Below, piece by piece: positions 1 to 12,975 of a stretch of DNA of 64,000 nucleotides. Origin of the DNA: Glandiceps talaboti (Eukaryota > Hemichordata > Enteropneusta > Spengelidae); contig NC_135554.1 of the NCBI RefSeq assembly GCF_964340395.1, positions 7,707,975-7,771,974 of the forward strand, in the 5' to 3' direction. How positions within the stretch are numbered: position 1 is the stretch's first letter; each line of letters opens with the position of its first letter. The position numbers and the translations under genes are program-made. A model generated the notes under the pieces. That model searched no databases, was not told where the DNA came from, and saw only the letters and a list, made by a program, of their open reading frames with translations.

Positions 1-55
1 CATACTATTGAGCGAGGAACTACACGTGATTTAGTTATATACAGGATTTACTTAC
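1..55. other. Intron sequence at left window edge
   Basis: Intron following RPTP exon 23, starting with a good GTAAGT donor. No coding signal is visible. Confidence 0.7.
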
Positions 56-205
56 TCGGAATTCTTTATCTAAAGCAGACAATTTTGTCCCTTTATCCTT
101 TATCTTTAACACAGTTAGCTTCATTCTCAGATCTGCTGTCGGTATTTCCATGTTTCCAAAAACAGTTGCCTCTAATACTGCAGTGTAGGTAAATTCATAT
201 TGGTC
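56..205 (-). CDS. RPTP exon 23: end of PTP domain 1 and linker
   Basis: A 150-nt phase 0-0 exon. It codes [13 protein letters not shown], the last helix of domain 1, then [14 protein letters not shown] and a linker like that before domain 2 of two-domain RPTPs. The donor GTAAGT at 55 shows the gene continues past the left edge of the window. Confidence 0.92.
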
Positions 206-2219
206 CTATATATGAACGATGGAGAGGAAACGGGTATATATGCATCTAATATTGACACAAACAATTCAACGATAACCATAACGAAAATTCGTAAAGTATA
301 AATAGGCTATTGGTATTTCTATTGTGTACTACCTTTGTTCAATTAATGTAAACGAGACTGTATAATTATTATTTTGTCCTATAAAACACCTTCTTTGATA
401 AACAAGTTACTTCAGTCAATAAATAGACTGTTATTATACAATGAACATTAAGTTAAAAAGAGTTTTTTTTTCCTTGGGTACAATTTTACGTACAAGTGTC
501 TGCACAAAATTCATCCGGTCTTGCCTGGCTTGATATACGAAATTGAAAATGTCGATTTTTCCTTCTGCCTCAGCCATCTCTAACATGGAATCGATTGTAA
601 TGAATGTCCCAGTACGCCCAACACCAGCACTAGATAAAGATGTGAGACCAGCATGCATTAGAATTATATTTAGCGAATATAGAATTATAAAATTAATTGT
701 AAGATTGAGCGGAAGTAATTTGTGTCCTCCATCACAACATTCGCAGGGGGCAACAAACTAAATGCCTTCCATAAAGATGCAAATGTCACTGTTAAAATCG
801 CAATTTTAACGCTACTAAGTAAACGTGTCTTTTTCTAGAACTTAATCATGTAATATAATCTGTATAGAAACCATGCTGATGAACATGCTTTAAAGGCCAT
901 GTATACGCCTTGTCACTATTTATGTATCTATTGTATTATATTGAATGTGCAAATTCTTTACGTTGAATTTGGTAAATTCAACAATGATAACTCGTGTTTC
1001 CAGTATATCATATTTATCGATGTGGTCTTTCACTTCCACTAGTCATATGTGTACTTAATGTCACCTAACAATATATTTTTTTACATGCTTTGATTCCAAA
1101 ATTAACATAGACAATTATGAATAAAATGTCAGTATTTTAGTTAATACTCACCTGCAGTGAACTACTAATGGACCAGCATTAGATGGATTGTAGGCTCTGA
1201 TACGCCGAAGAAATGACAACACAGCAGACGGATATTGTGGAACACCCATGTCAGGCCACACGGTGAAATGAAATTGCTTTATTTCACGAACTTTCGTTTG
1301 GTCCACCTAACGAAGCACACAGGAAAATAATTATATATTTTAGTCATATACAGGAGACGGATACATGCTTAGAAATAAGTCTCCTTTCCTTTGCCAAGTC
1401 TGTATTTTGTTAAAGAATGCTAGAGACAGAAATACAGAAAGATTATGTTTGCTGTAAAAATCAATGCGTTGATTAATGACATAAAAAGTAAATACACAAT
1501 TAGATACCACAACTAATAATACAAATCTAGTGTGCCATTTCATCGACTAATTTTGACGTGTACCTAGAGGTTTGGCGATCACGATACACCAAATGTATCA
1601 TTACTACTAATGATAGACGTGATGATATATAATTAATCTCTCTCATATGAATCAGTGTCGCCGTGCTATAGAGTAAACCAATTTGACTCAGTCATATATA
1701 ATTCATAGCTTACCTTTTTCACATGCAGAGTTCGGATCATGGAATCTACAAACACTTCTTCACGGACATTCTTTACTGATATATCTCCATACAGTTGTTC
1801 ACCTTCAGTTTGGTCTGGCCAGTACTTAACACATTTCTCCTGGAAGTAAAAAGGATTTCTTTTCTAATAACATAACCCGAACTTCATTGACCAGCGCACC
1901 CTCCTCCACAAACTCTCCATCATTTAAAAATATATATCTGATAGTTGGGTTTGGCTTTAGACATGTAACGAACTACATTTAGCTTAAAATAAATGTAGAT
2001 AGTTTATACGATTAACATTCGATATAATAATATTTCATTTCTACCTCACCTTGTTATGTTCCCTTAAATTTGTAGCCATCAGTATGCAAGCACTCTTCTC
2101 CTGCCATACCATTCTCCATAAATCAGCCACTGTCGATGTCTTCGGACCTACATTTCAACAATACGAAAAAGCGCACACTGTTAAACCTGCTTTTAAATTT
2201 AATACATTTATTATTGAAT

Positions 2220-2254
<35 letters not shown>

Positions 2255-4227
2255 TTTGTTTGTTAGTTTTTTTCACTTTGACAATGTCAGGCTGTCCATC
2301 ACAGGTAACGAAAACGTATAAGCGTGGACCACAAAAATGTACATAGATATAAAAGATAACCGGCAGCAAGTAGCAATACGAGATTAATGAAAACACCTAA
2401 AATAATAATAAAGACCAAACTCAGTATAATGACAAACTGACACTTGGGTATATAACAGTGATTGTTATGATAAAACGTGTTCATGAGCAGCTCATAGTGA
2501 TGGTTTGGAATTAGAGTATTTAATTTCTTCAAATGCTTGTTTTAATAACAAGTGAAATATCAAATGACGAGGAGTTCTCAATAGAATAAATTCTGTTAAA
2601 AGTAGAATATCTAAAATTCTCAATTTTAAAAAAGCAACTTACATTGCTCATCAGCCGAAATACGATGCAATATCATACATGAATAACGATAATTATAATA
2701 ATAATAATGATGTAATGTCATTTGTATAAAAAAAATCATCGGAAATTGGTTTACTACGTGTATTCATAAAGAGGGGTCAAAAGATTTGAAAGAAGAAAAC
2801 AATCAATAAAACGTAGCTCAGAAAATGCTAGCTGAATAAGTAATAGTTGTTTAATATATTTATCTCAACATACGTGCGACTTCAATTTGTTTGGCTTCCT
2901 TCTATTCAAGAGTTCACTTTATAATCCAATCCTTAAATATGACATCACTACAGGAATATGATAGAAATACATGCATAATGTAGGTTCTCTATAGAATCAA
3001 GAATGTTGTTCTTTAATTACATGATAGATACTTACCCTGAGTAGCTATGTAAGCCTTCTTTTTCTTGTAGCCCTGTAAAATGTGTAAACAATGTAAACAT
3101 TATAGAAAGTATATGACGCACAGTGATAAAACTACATCATGTATATTATTGAAAATATTTGGCCATATACTTAAATGTCATTGCCAATTAGAGGTCCATA
3201 TCAAACATGACCCCAGATAACATAATGTACACCAGATTTAAACTGAATGCCCCCCGTAAGGGAATCACTAATTATGCAAGTAACTCAGTAAAGTAAAAAA
3301 CACAATGGTAACAGGCTTTGTTTTTGGACAAGCGTGCTTTCTTAGGTTAATGTATGTAAGAGTGTATGATACTGCTTAATTACTGAATATCGTTCATTAT
3401 TCAAAATACTCATTAAAGGTAGGTGCGTATAAGTATAGCTGATATATTATCATATTATACGACATTTGAAGCTTGTATTTTTAAGATACAACCTAGTTAT
3501 CCCCAAAATCATTAAATATGCAAATTTTTCATTAAAACTGTTAGTTATATCAAAAATGTTATAGGAAATATACGCTTTGTTATGGTCAACATATGTACTA
3601 AATTGTATTGAAATAAAAGTATGCAGTCTTAAGATATAGCCTAATTACCGAAAACCATTATTTATGCAAATTATTCATTAATACTGCAAGGTACATCAAC
3701 TAACTTTATAGGACATACACAATGTGTTATGGTTAATGTTTGTACTGAGATATATTGAAATTGAAGTATGCGCAGTCGTAAGATATAGCCTAATTACCAA
3801 GAATCATTAATTATGCAAATTATTCATTAACACTGAAAGGTACATCAACAAGCTTTACAGGACATATGCGATTGTTAAGGTTAATGTGTGTACTGAATTA
3901 TATTGAAATTGAAGTATGTATTCTTAAGATATAGCCTAATTACCGAAAATCATTTATTATGCAAATTATTCATTGACACTGTAATGTACATCAACAAACT
4001 TGATGGGACAAATGTATGTTGTTATGTTTAACGAATATGCTAATTTATGCAGTCTTAAGATATTGCATGATTAGTTGATTTCATTAATATGCAAATTTCT
4101 CTAATTAAACATTAACAGATCTGGCTCAAAACCTACTCAGGTCTAGCCATTACACAAAAGATTATATATTCCAAATTTCATTACAATTGAGCCAGCCGAT
4201 TTTTAGTGAATGATGACACAGTCAGGC

Positions 4228-4260
<33 letters not shown>

Positions 4261-7200
4261 CATAGACGGACATTCCCCTTTTAATACCTCCCGTACCCTT
4301 ACGGGAGGTAAAAATGGTATAAATTTATGGATTCATATGTTACTATTAAGATTAAGAGATAATGAGGATAGCCTACATTGATATACGATGCATTAATGTA
4401 GTCAGACGTCAGTTCTTCACTCTCATCATCCAGTATAACCCTTGAGTGATCATCTACAAATAGAGATGCACACATTCTAAAGTATATTTGGATAGTAACA
4501 TACATCTTATAGCTAAACGTGTCTTCTACCAATCCTCGAATGTAATATTAGTTGTTCAATATGCAATTATGAAATATCAAAAAGGCAATTTAAGTATAGT
4601 TTAAGCACATACTGCTATCGTATTAAGATCACTTTGCAGATTATTACATCTCTAGAGCATAATCCGTACCAAACTTTTATCAACTCTTTGTCAAATTAAG
4701 AATTTGTTTACATATTTGGTATTATTAGATTAGGACGAGACAAATTTAGAAATATGATACACTATGAGTCATTATGATAATTCGTTACATTTCCAAACCT
4801 GCCTTGTGTCAGAAGTGCATTTTACCAGTTATATTGAGACCCTATATATACAAACGAACACAACTTAAAGGTGATTCAAAATGCTCACATTCACTATCGC
4901 TAATTTGCTAGACGACATTTTTGTGAAATGCATTTTGGTTTTAAAACTTTTAAAAAGCGTCTGCAAACACCTTAAAATTACTTTTTTTTCAGTCAGTTCC
5001 CATCTGATTTACTTCAAGAGTTTTCGGGTATTTCCGTTCCCACCTAGACCACGGGATTTTATGACGTCATAAGGAGTAATGGTTAGCACTAAGCCTATGA
5101 TGAGCGTAGTCACTAGGTGAATAAAACTCAACAGCATTGTGAAAAAATACATTGTAATGGTTGTAATAGACACCAGTAAACAAAAACTACAGTCTACATG
5201 TCTTATTAACCAACATTTACCGATATTTACTCACAATTTCTCACTAATTGTCAGTGTCTGTAAGTATAATAAATGCTAAAATATTATCTCCCCATATTAT
5301 GGCAAAATAAATCAAAACGATTAGACTAGATATACATAAACACTTGTAATGTCGGTCGCGTGTTTTAATTTATGTATCGGGTTTTTTATTTAATTGCCGA
5401 GGAGAAGCATTACAATATCTTCGACATGTGTGGCGTCGACAGCATATTTTAGCCCACTGTACTCGACTATCCTGCGCTCACTCTAATCCACTTTTCCACC
5501 AACTAAAAATTCTTGGCATAAATAAACTGTGTAAATTTTTAACTTGTACATTCGTCTTTGACCTAAAACATAATCGTTACTCCCATGACACCACTAAATT
5601 TTTCCAACCGCTTCTGCATGATTATCCCACCCGTCAAGTCCTTGCAGGAAATGTTTGTATTCCAAAACATAATCTCACACTCACACAGAACCAAATTACA
5701 TTTGCTGCTGCAAAGCACTGGAACTCACTTCCCTCCTCAATCAAACAGATAACATCAAGACAAGTATTTAAAAAGGCGTTAAAACAAAACCTCCTCAATT
5801 CTATGGCTGATTGATCGATTTAGTTTTTCTTCCTTTGTATTTTGTCAAATTTCATTTTTGTTCAATAAGTATTCCAGTTTTTGTTTTTGTTTGTTTGTTT
5901 GTTTGTTTGTTTGTTTGTTTTTTTTGTTTTGTTTTTTTTTAATTCTTCCCTATTCCTAGATTATTGATTTCTTTGTTGGTTTGTTTTCCTATCAAATTGT
6001 ATTTTTTGGAGTTACTTCTTTATGCATGAGGTATTAGAGTATGCACCTATTTTGTTCTACATGTATACCATTTTTGCAACTCTACATATCTTCATTGTAT
6101 AAACAGATTTATTTCATATAATTTGTTTGGGTCATGAAGGAAGATTAGTTCTGCTGAACTATATTTCATGGTCCCCACCAATTATACTTAGTTAGATTTA
6201 TGAAATGTACATACTTATTATTATGGTGAAAATAAATTATTATTATTATTATTACTATCCTCGTTGATGTCGCCTTTTGAACGGCGCAATTAACAACAAA
6301 GTAAACATATTTATCTCGAATAAATATACTAGCTATTAGATTACCCATTTTTTTAGCAATAAAATTGTAAAGAATTAAGAAAATTTCGTGAGTTTCGTGT
6401 TGTCATTTACATGACTTTAGCAACTCGTCTGGAAGAAAACTTGTATGGTTTCCCTTGTTCCGATATCACATAATACAACGAGCCTATTTAATATTTATTA
6501 GAAGAATTTTGGAACGACTCATGGTATTCGAAGTATACAGTTTAGGAAACCAACAAATCAAATATCGCGATGTGTTCATGATATTAAATATGATTGGACA
6601 ATATTGACGTCGGCAATCAAGGTCGTGACCCCAGCACATGGTTATAAAAGAAAGCCTGCAACTCGATACTAAGCCACGTCCGGTCCAATATCTCAGGGTT
6701 TGTTTTGAAGTTAGAGACGTTATTTGTGTACGACTTGAAGAATTTTACAATATATCTAATTGATAAATATCAACACGTAGATAAATTCAACCCGACACAA
6801 ATGTGCTCTCCTGATTCCATACGTACATACACTGCTTCAGCTTTGATCGGTGGAACTATCCTAGTATAAGCTTACTGCCGCGGCCGCGGTGACTGCACAA
6901 AACTTGACAACACTACCCACCTACCGATATATAATAATCACCTGTATACAGTGATAAAAACAAGCAATAATTCGAGTCCCCAACAAGTCGATGAGTCCTA
7001 CTTCTTTTCAGTCCGATCCGAATGCGAGTTTGTGAGGTTTTACATGGGTCTCAGACTCGGACTAGAGTTTTGCGCCCTAGACAGCCCTGGCCGAAAATAA
7101 TAGATGTAAACTTGTGTTCACAAGTCAAACATGTGACAACACAAGACCACAACGAAAACTGTGAAACATTTACAGGTTACTCTAGATCTCATTTTATATA

Positions 7201-8971
7201 TGGACAACAAAATTAGGTCGGTCACAGTTCCATTTACACGATGCAATGACTCGGAGCTTGCTTCCATATGCTCGGAGCAAATCGAATCAATTAGTGTATT
7301 ATGGGACCAACGATTACAAATATATTGTGGCACATGTCCCGATACGCCTTCTTGAAGTTTCCCATTAGTATTAATAGCTAGTATATTTATTCGAGATGAA
7401 ATGTCTACTCTGTTGTTAAATGCGCCATTCAAAAGGCGACGCGAATACGATTGGGCTAAATATATGCCGTCCTCAGCCCAGGATGCCATTAACGCGTCAT
7501 GACGGTATCATAATGCTTCTTGTTGGCAAATAATAAAAAATCAGATAAATAAAAGTCAATAAATGTGAAACACGCGACATTACCAGTGTTTATGTAAATC
7601 TAGTCTAGCCGTCTTGATTTTTTTGCCATGGAGAGATAATATTTTAGCATACCCACAGACACTGACAATTAGTGAGAAATTGTGAGTAAATATCAGTAAA
7701 TGTTGGTTAATAAGACATGTAGACTGTAGTTTTTGTTTACTGGTGTATATTAAAACCACCAACAATGTATTTTTTTTCACAATGCTGTTGAGTTTTATTC
7801 ACCTGTTGACTACGCTCGTCATAGGCTTAGTGCTAACCATTACTCCTTATGACGTCATAAAATCCCGCGGGCTAGGTGGGACCGGAAATACCCGAAATTT
7901 ATCGAAGTAAATCCGAAGGGAACTGACTGAAAAAAGGCCATTTTAAGGTGTTTGCAAACGCTTTTTAAAAGTTTTAAAACCAGAATGCGTTTCACAAATA
8001 TGTCGTCTAGCAAATTAGGGATAGTGAATGTGAGCATCTTGAATCACCTTTAAAATCTGACCAGTATATGGAAAGTTAACTTACACGCCATTATATTCCT
8101 GAAACGGTTCTTTGGTTTATTTACATCTGTCAACGCAAATGTATATGGCGCAATGTCATCTGACGGCAGCAACTTTCATTTTGGAAAATATAAATAAAAT
8201 ACGAAACATGAACAAAGTAATATATAATGTTAGTAATTTTGAAATTACCAGCTTCCTGTTGAATCGCTTTGAACTAAACAAATATATGCATTTCTAAGAA
8301 CTACATGTACCAGGAAACAAGGCTTGGTTATAATTACCAAATAAAAAAAACAACAACATCAACAATACCAAAACCAACAATGGCATTGTTTCTCTCATGA
8401 AAACGATTGCTCTTAAAGAGGGTGACGTAAAAGCGGTCTCCTGTCACTCACATGCGTCCTACATACTGTGTTGTTTCTATGGAAATAATCAACTTTACTT
8501 TGATGTCAAGTTAAAGATCAAGATCAAGTATGATGTCATTGTTAAAAAGGTAAGGTATGTTGAAAGAAGGGCCCAATGTCTTTTGGCGCATTGACCATTT
8601 AAGACAAATGATTAATTTTCACCGAAATATGATTCTTATTTAAGTAAAAGTTATTAATGCATAACAATAATGTACGTGTATATTAAGCCTGTTTTGCATT
8701 AACACAAGGTGTAATGGAAAATGCTCATTACTAAATACCACAGAGTAATGTAATGTGCAGAAAATTGTACAATTGCGGTGATTCATCCTTAAGGGCAACG
8801 TCCACCTGGCAAAATGTCAATATGTTAAGAGTTTTGGAATTGACAATATAGGAGTAGATACTAAGAGGTAGGTTTGTGTCTATTTGGCTTTGTAGTTTCG
8901 AAGCAAAATGTTATTTTTTTCATAGTATATTTGACTGCCGTTTGGTCATTAAACCCGGAGATCAGTGTCAG

Positions 8972-9045
<74 letters not shown>

Positions 9046-12000
9046 CAAGCGAAGCTTAAGGTGGGTGTAATATCCACAAGATAAAGGGGAGGGGTTTAAC
9101 ACTTACTGGAACCATTATTTACCTCATATTCTGCTTTAAATCCGTCAGTATCACTCGCTTTCTTTCTTTTTATGTAGGATACTAGATCTTGTATCTTGAT
9201 TGATTTTATACACAGTCTCTGTACATGTGCTGCAACATCTGCAGTATTATCCATAACTGTAGTATTTGGTTTTGGTGGTAGTACTGGTTTAGGCTTAAGT
9301 GTTGGTTTTACCGGCTGCAGTACTTCTACCTCTTCATGCATTGCAACCTCCTGTTCAACTGTTCTTACATTCACATAGGGATTCTCGACAGGAACAATTG
9401 GCATGCAATCTGTAAAACACAGTTAACTGCTTTTGGGTGGAGGTGGAGGTGGGGGTTGGGGTATTCTTGGTTATATGAGCAGTGTCGTATATCCCATTTA
9501 TTTAAACAATGCGAGAAAAACATAAGGGGTATTGTGTCTCCTTTCCAGAATGAAATGTATTTTATCCAATCATTAACAAGATCGAAATGAATAGAATATA
9601 GCAATTACCTTGTGTGTCTTGTGTTACAGTAGTAGATTCGTCATTCTCTGTTCTTTTTTTCGATCTGAAAACATCACTCAATGACTTACCAGTTCTAAAA
9701 AGAGTACACAAATTGTCAAGGATTTTTTGACCTAGTACAAAAACTTAAGTTTGAACTATTATGATATCAATAAGTTACATTTCCCCCATACTACACAATA
9801 TGTTACATATATAGCCTAAATTATACAGACAGTGCTAAAATGAATTAAGTCTGTAAGATCTAAAGATACACCCAATCAATTACTCAGCGATGAAGCCTCT
9901 CAATCAATAAAGCAATGGGCCATTCATTTATTGATATATACAATTACAACATCTCACTCGTAAATTCACTATATATGCACCATACTCGTTAGCTCGCTCG
10001 CTCACTCGTTCCCTCACTCACTCACTCACGCACTCACTCACTCACTCACTCACTCACTCGCACACACACACACACACACACATTCATCCATCAAAACAAA
10101 CACGCACGCACGCACTCACTCACTCACTCACTTACTCACTCACTCACTCACTCACTTGTACACTTTTCACTTGCTGACGAACTTAAACGTTGAATGTCAT
10201 AGTTGTGAAACCTATGCTAAGTTACTCTTAGAAAATGAACACAATGTCATTATATTTCAACATTACTGTCGTATTCAATACACGATTGGCATATTATTTC
10301 CAGTTAAGAAGTTAAAACAAGGAAGTTTTTGAATATCAAAGTGAAATATAAATTATATTACCGTCTTAAGTAGAGAAACCCAAGTAATACCAACAACAGG
10401 ATGAAGACGACCAATCCACCTACAACCCCAGATACCATCATTGCAACAGGTGGACTTGTAGGAGGACTTAATATAGCTGAAAAATGGGGGTAAAGAGAAT
10501 TGTAAGTGTGAAATATAGCTTTTTAATATCAGTTAAAAACAACATTTGAATAACGTTACAAATTGTAGTGTTGTCAAGAGCAGTCATTAATGGCTGTCAG
10601 TCCATAACTTCACGGTATGAGACTATTAGTTCTCGAACTGTTACAATTATCAAGACAAAATTATCATGCCTTTGGATGTAATTTATGGTTTGTTTGTTTT
10701 TGTGCTAACGCCACATCAATCGAATTTAAGATTATAGGTACGCCACACAAACAAAATCGAAAATATATAACTGCTAATTCAAATGTTATAAATCCAAAAT
10801 TGTGTTGCATAAAGGTACTTCCTCTTGCATAGCAAGGTAATTTAGAACTTCAGCAGTACAATTACTCAGTACACAGAAAAGTACAGCAGAACATTACCAT
10901 ACAATATTCACTTACGTTTTGTCCCGGCAGTTGCTGCACCACTTCTGGCGCTGATACAACAACTGTTTCCAGCTGTAACCTAATAGATAAACACTATTCA
11001 GATGTCAATATTGACATGCTTATCTTATTTTGTAGTATATATATTCATTTGAAAATGACCCAAAATAATAAATAATTTAGCGAACGTGATGAAGATCAAG
11101 ATCCAGAATGCGTGAAAAGATATGACTGTGATCATACCTGTACTGTGTAATTAGTTCCCGGATTCAGGCCATCGATCACATCTGACACATATTTACTATC
11201 ATCACTCTCGATACCGAAATCAACACTGTATGTCCGTTGTTTACCAGTAGCTTTGTCCTTGAGAGTTTCCCAATAAAATAACACGTATGTCGTTATAATA
11301 CCATTTGGACACTGTGGGGGATACCATGTTGCTTGTACTTCCGTGGCTGATAAACCAATTGTTTCAAGGTTTAATGGCTGAGAAGGAACTGTAATATAAA
11401 ATACATGGTACATTAATGATTCCGTTATTGAATTTCACACGTATATCACCAGTACACAATTTTATTTATTTGGGCATAAACCAACTATATAACATACATC
11501 AACCAATGACAAATGCTATGTCGCTGCAATTCCAGGCATACTTCTTCTTCCTAGTAGTTCAATAAACAACGCATAACATTATATTCATATATTAGTGTGT
11601 AAATGACCAACCGTATTGATATATCAGGATTACAAACTCACTCGCTTCACTGGTTGTTTCTGTAGCCACAATGGTTGTTCCTATAACACTGCTAATAAAT
11701 GCTGTGACTCTAACAGAATATTCAGTGTTGGCATAGAGGCCGTTAACATTGTGTTCATAGGTGTCGGGGTTGAAAACATGAGAGGTAAACTTCTTCGTCG
11801 GGCCACAATCGTACTCTGATATCTGTTCGTATACCACTTCATATCCTTCCAATGGACAATCCGGATGAATGTTTTCAGGATGAGACCATGTTGATCGAAT
11901 AATAGAGGATGACACATTAACTGTAAGGTCTTTCACCTTTGGAGCTGTTGGTAACAATGAAGACAATTTATGAGGAATTAAAAAAGAGCACTTTAGCTCG

Positions 12001-12879
12001 ATTGAGTGCTAATGTTCTATTAATAAATATGTTTGGTGATGTTTTTTTCATCTTGTTATAAGAATACAGTATGGGATTTAAATGGCATTATGTAGGTCAG
12101 AAACTGGACAAGCGTTGATCCCCACCTGGTAAAAGCAACGTGATATAACCCATGACGTGTTGCAAGTGTGACGTACTTGGGGTATTTGTACGAATGCTTG
12201 CAGTGTACGAATGGTACTATGCAACGAGTGACTGCGCCTTTATTTGCATATCATTCCATACAGGTATGCAATAATATTTTCGGTCTTGCACTGCATTTGA
12301 AAAACCACTAGTGTATGTGCATGCCGATTCGAATAATCACTGATATATGTGTGATAATTCATACTACCCTATTTTTCTCTTTAATATTGTTTTATTGACT
12401 GTCATATTAGTATTTCCCCATATGCCATTTCATTAACAATAAAGAATATTACGGTATGGACAGCATGTTTGTGATTAGGGCATCTGTTAATCCATGTCAA
12501 GAGGCACACGATTGATATACTTACGTGTAGGTAATGTTCTGTTAATTACTAGGTTACTATAAGGACCGCCTCCTGCTTCATTATTCATGGTAACAGTTAC
12601 TTCATAACTTGTACAAGGATCGAGTTTTGTGATTATCTCACTCGTGACTTCAGAGTCCGTCGTTATAGTTTCATACTCTGCATTACTTCCATTCAACCTG
12701 TGGTGAACCGTGTATGACGTCACATCTACACATTGTAGTCTGTGGGGTTCAAGATCAACCTCGTTTATCTGAAAACAAGATAGCACATAACACGTCAGGT
12801 ATACCGTAAAACAGGTTTTGTGATTTAGTAAGAAAAATAAAATGTTCACAAATTAGGCATAATATGGACCATATATATA

Positions 12880-12975
<96 letters not shown>

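Noticed and set aside
8874-9070. Reading frames rich in Tyr-Ile dipeptides, also at 12755-13080 and 58501-58722
   Set aside because: They are translations of (TA)n microsatellites.
9096-9122. Alternative donor GTAAGT for RPTP exon 15
   Set aside because: Matches the consensus better but gives phase 2, which runs exon 16 into a stop.
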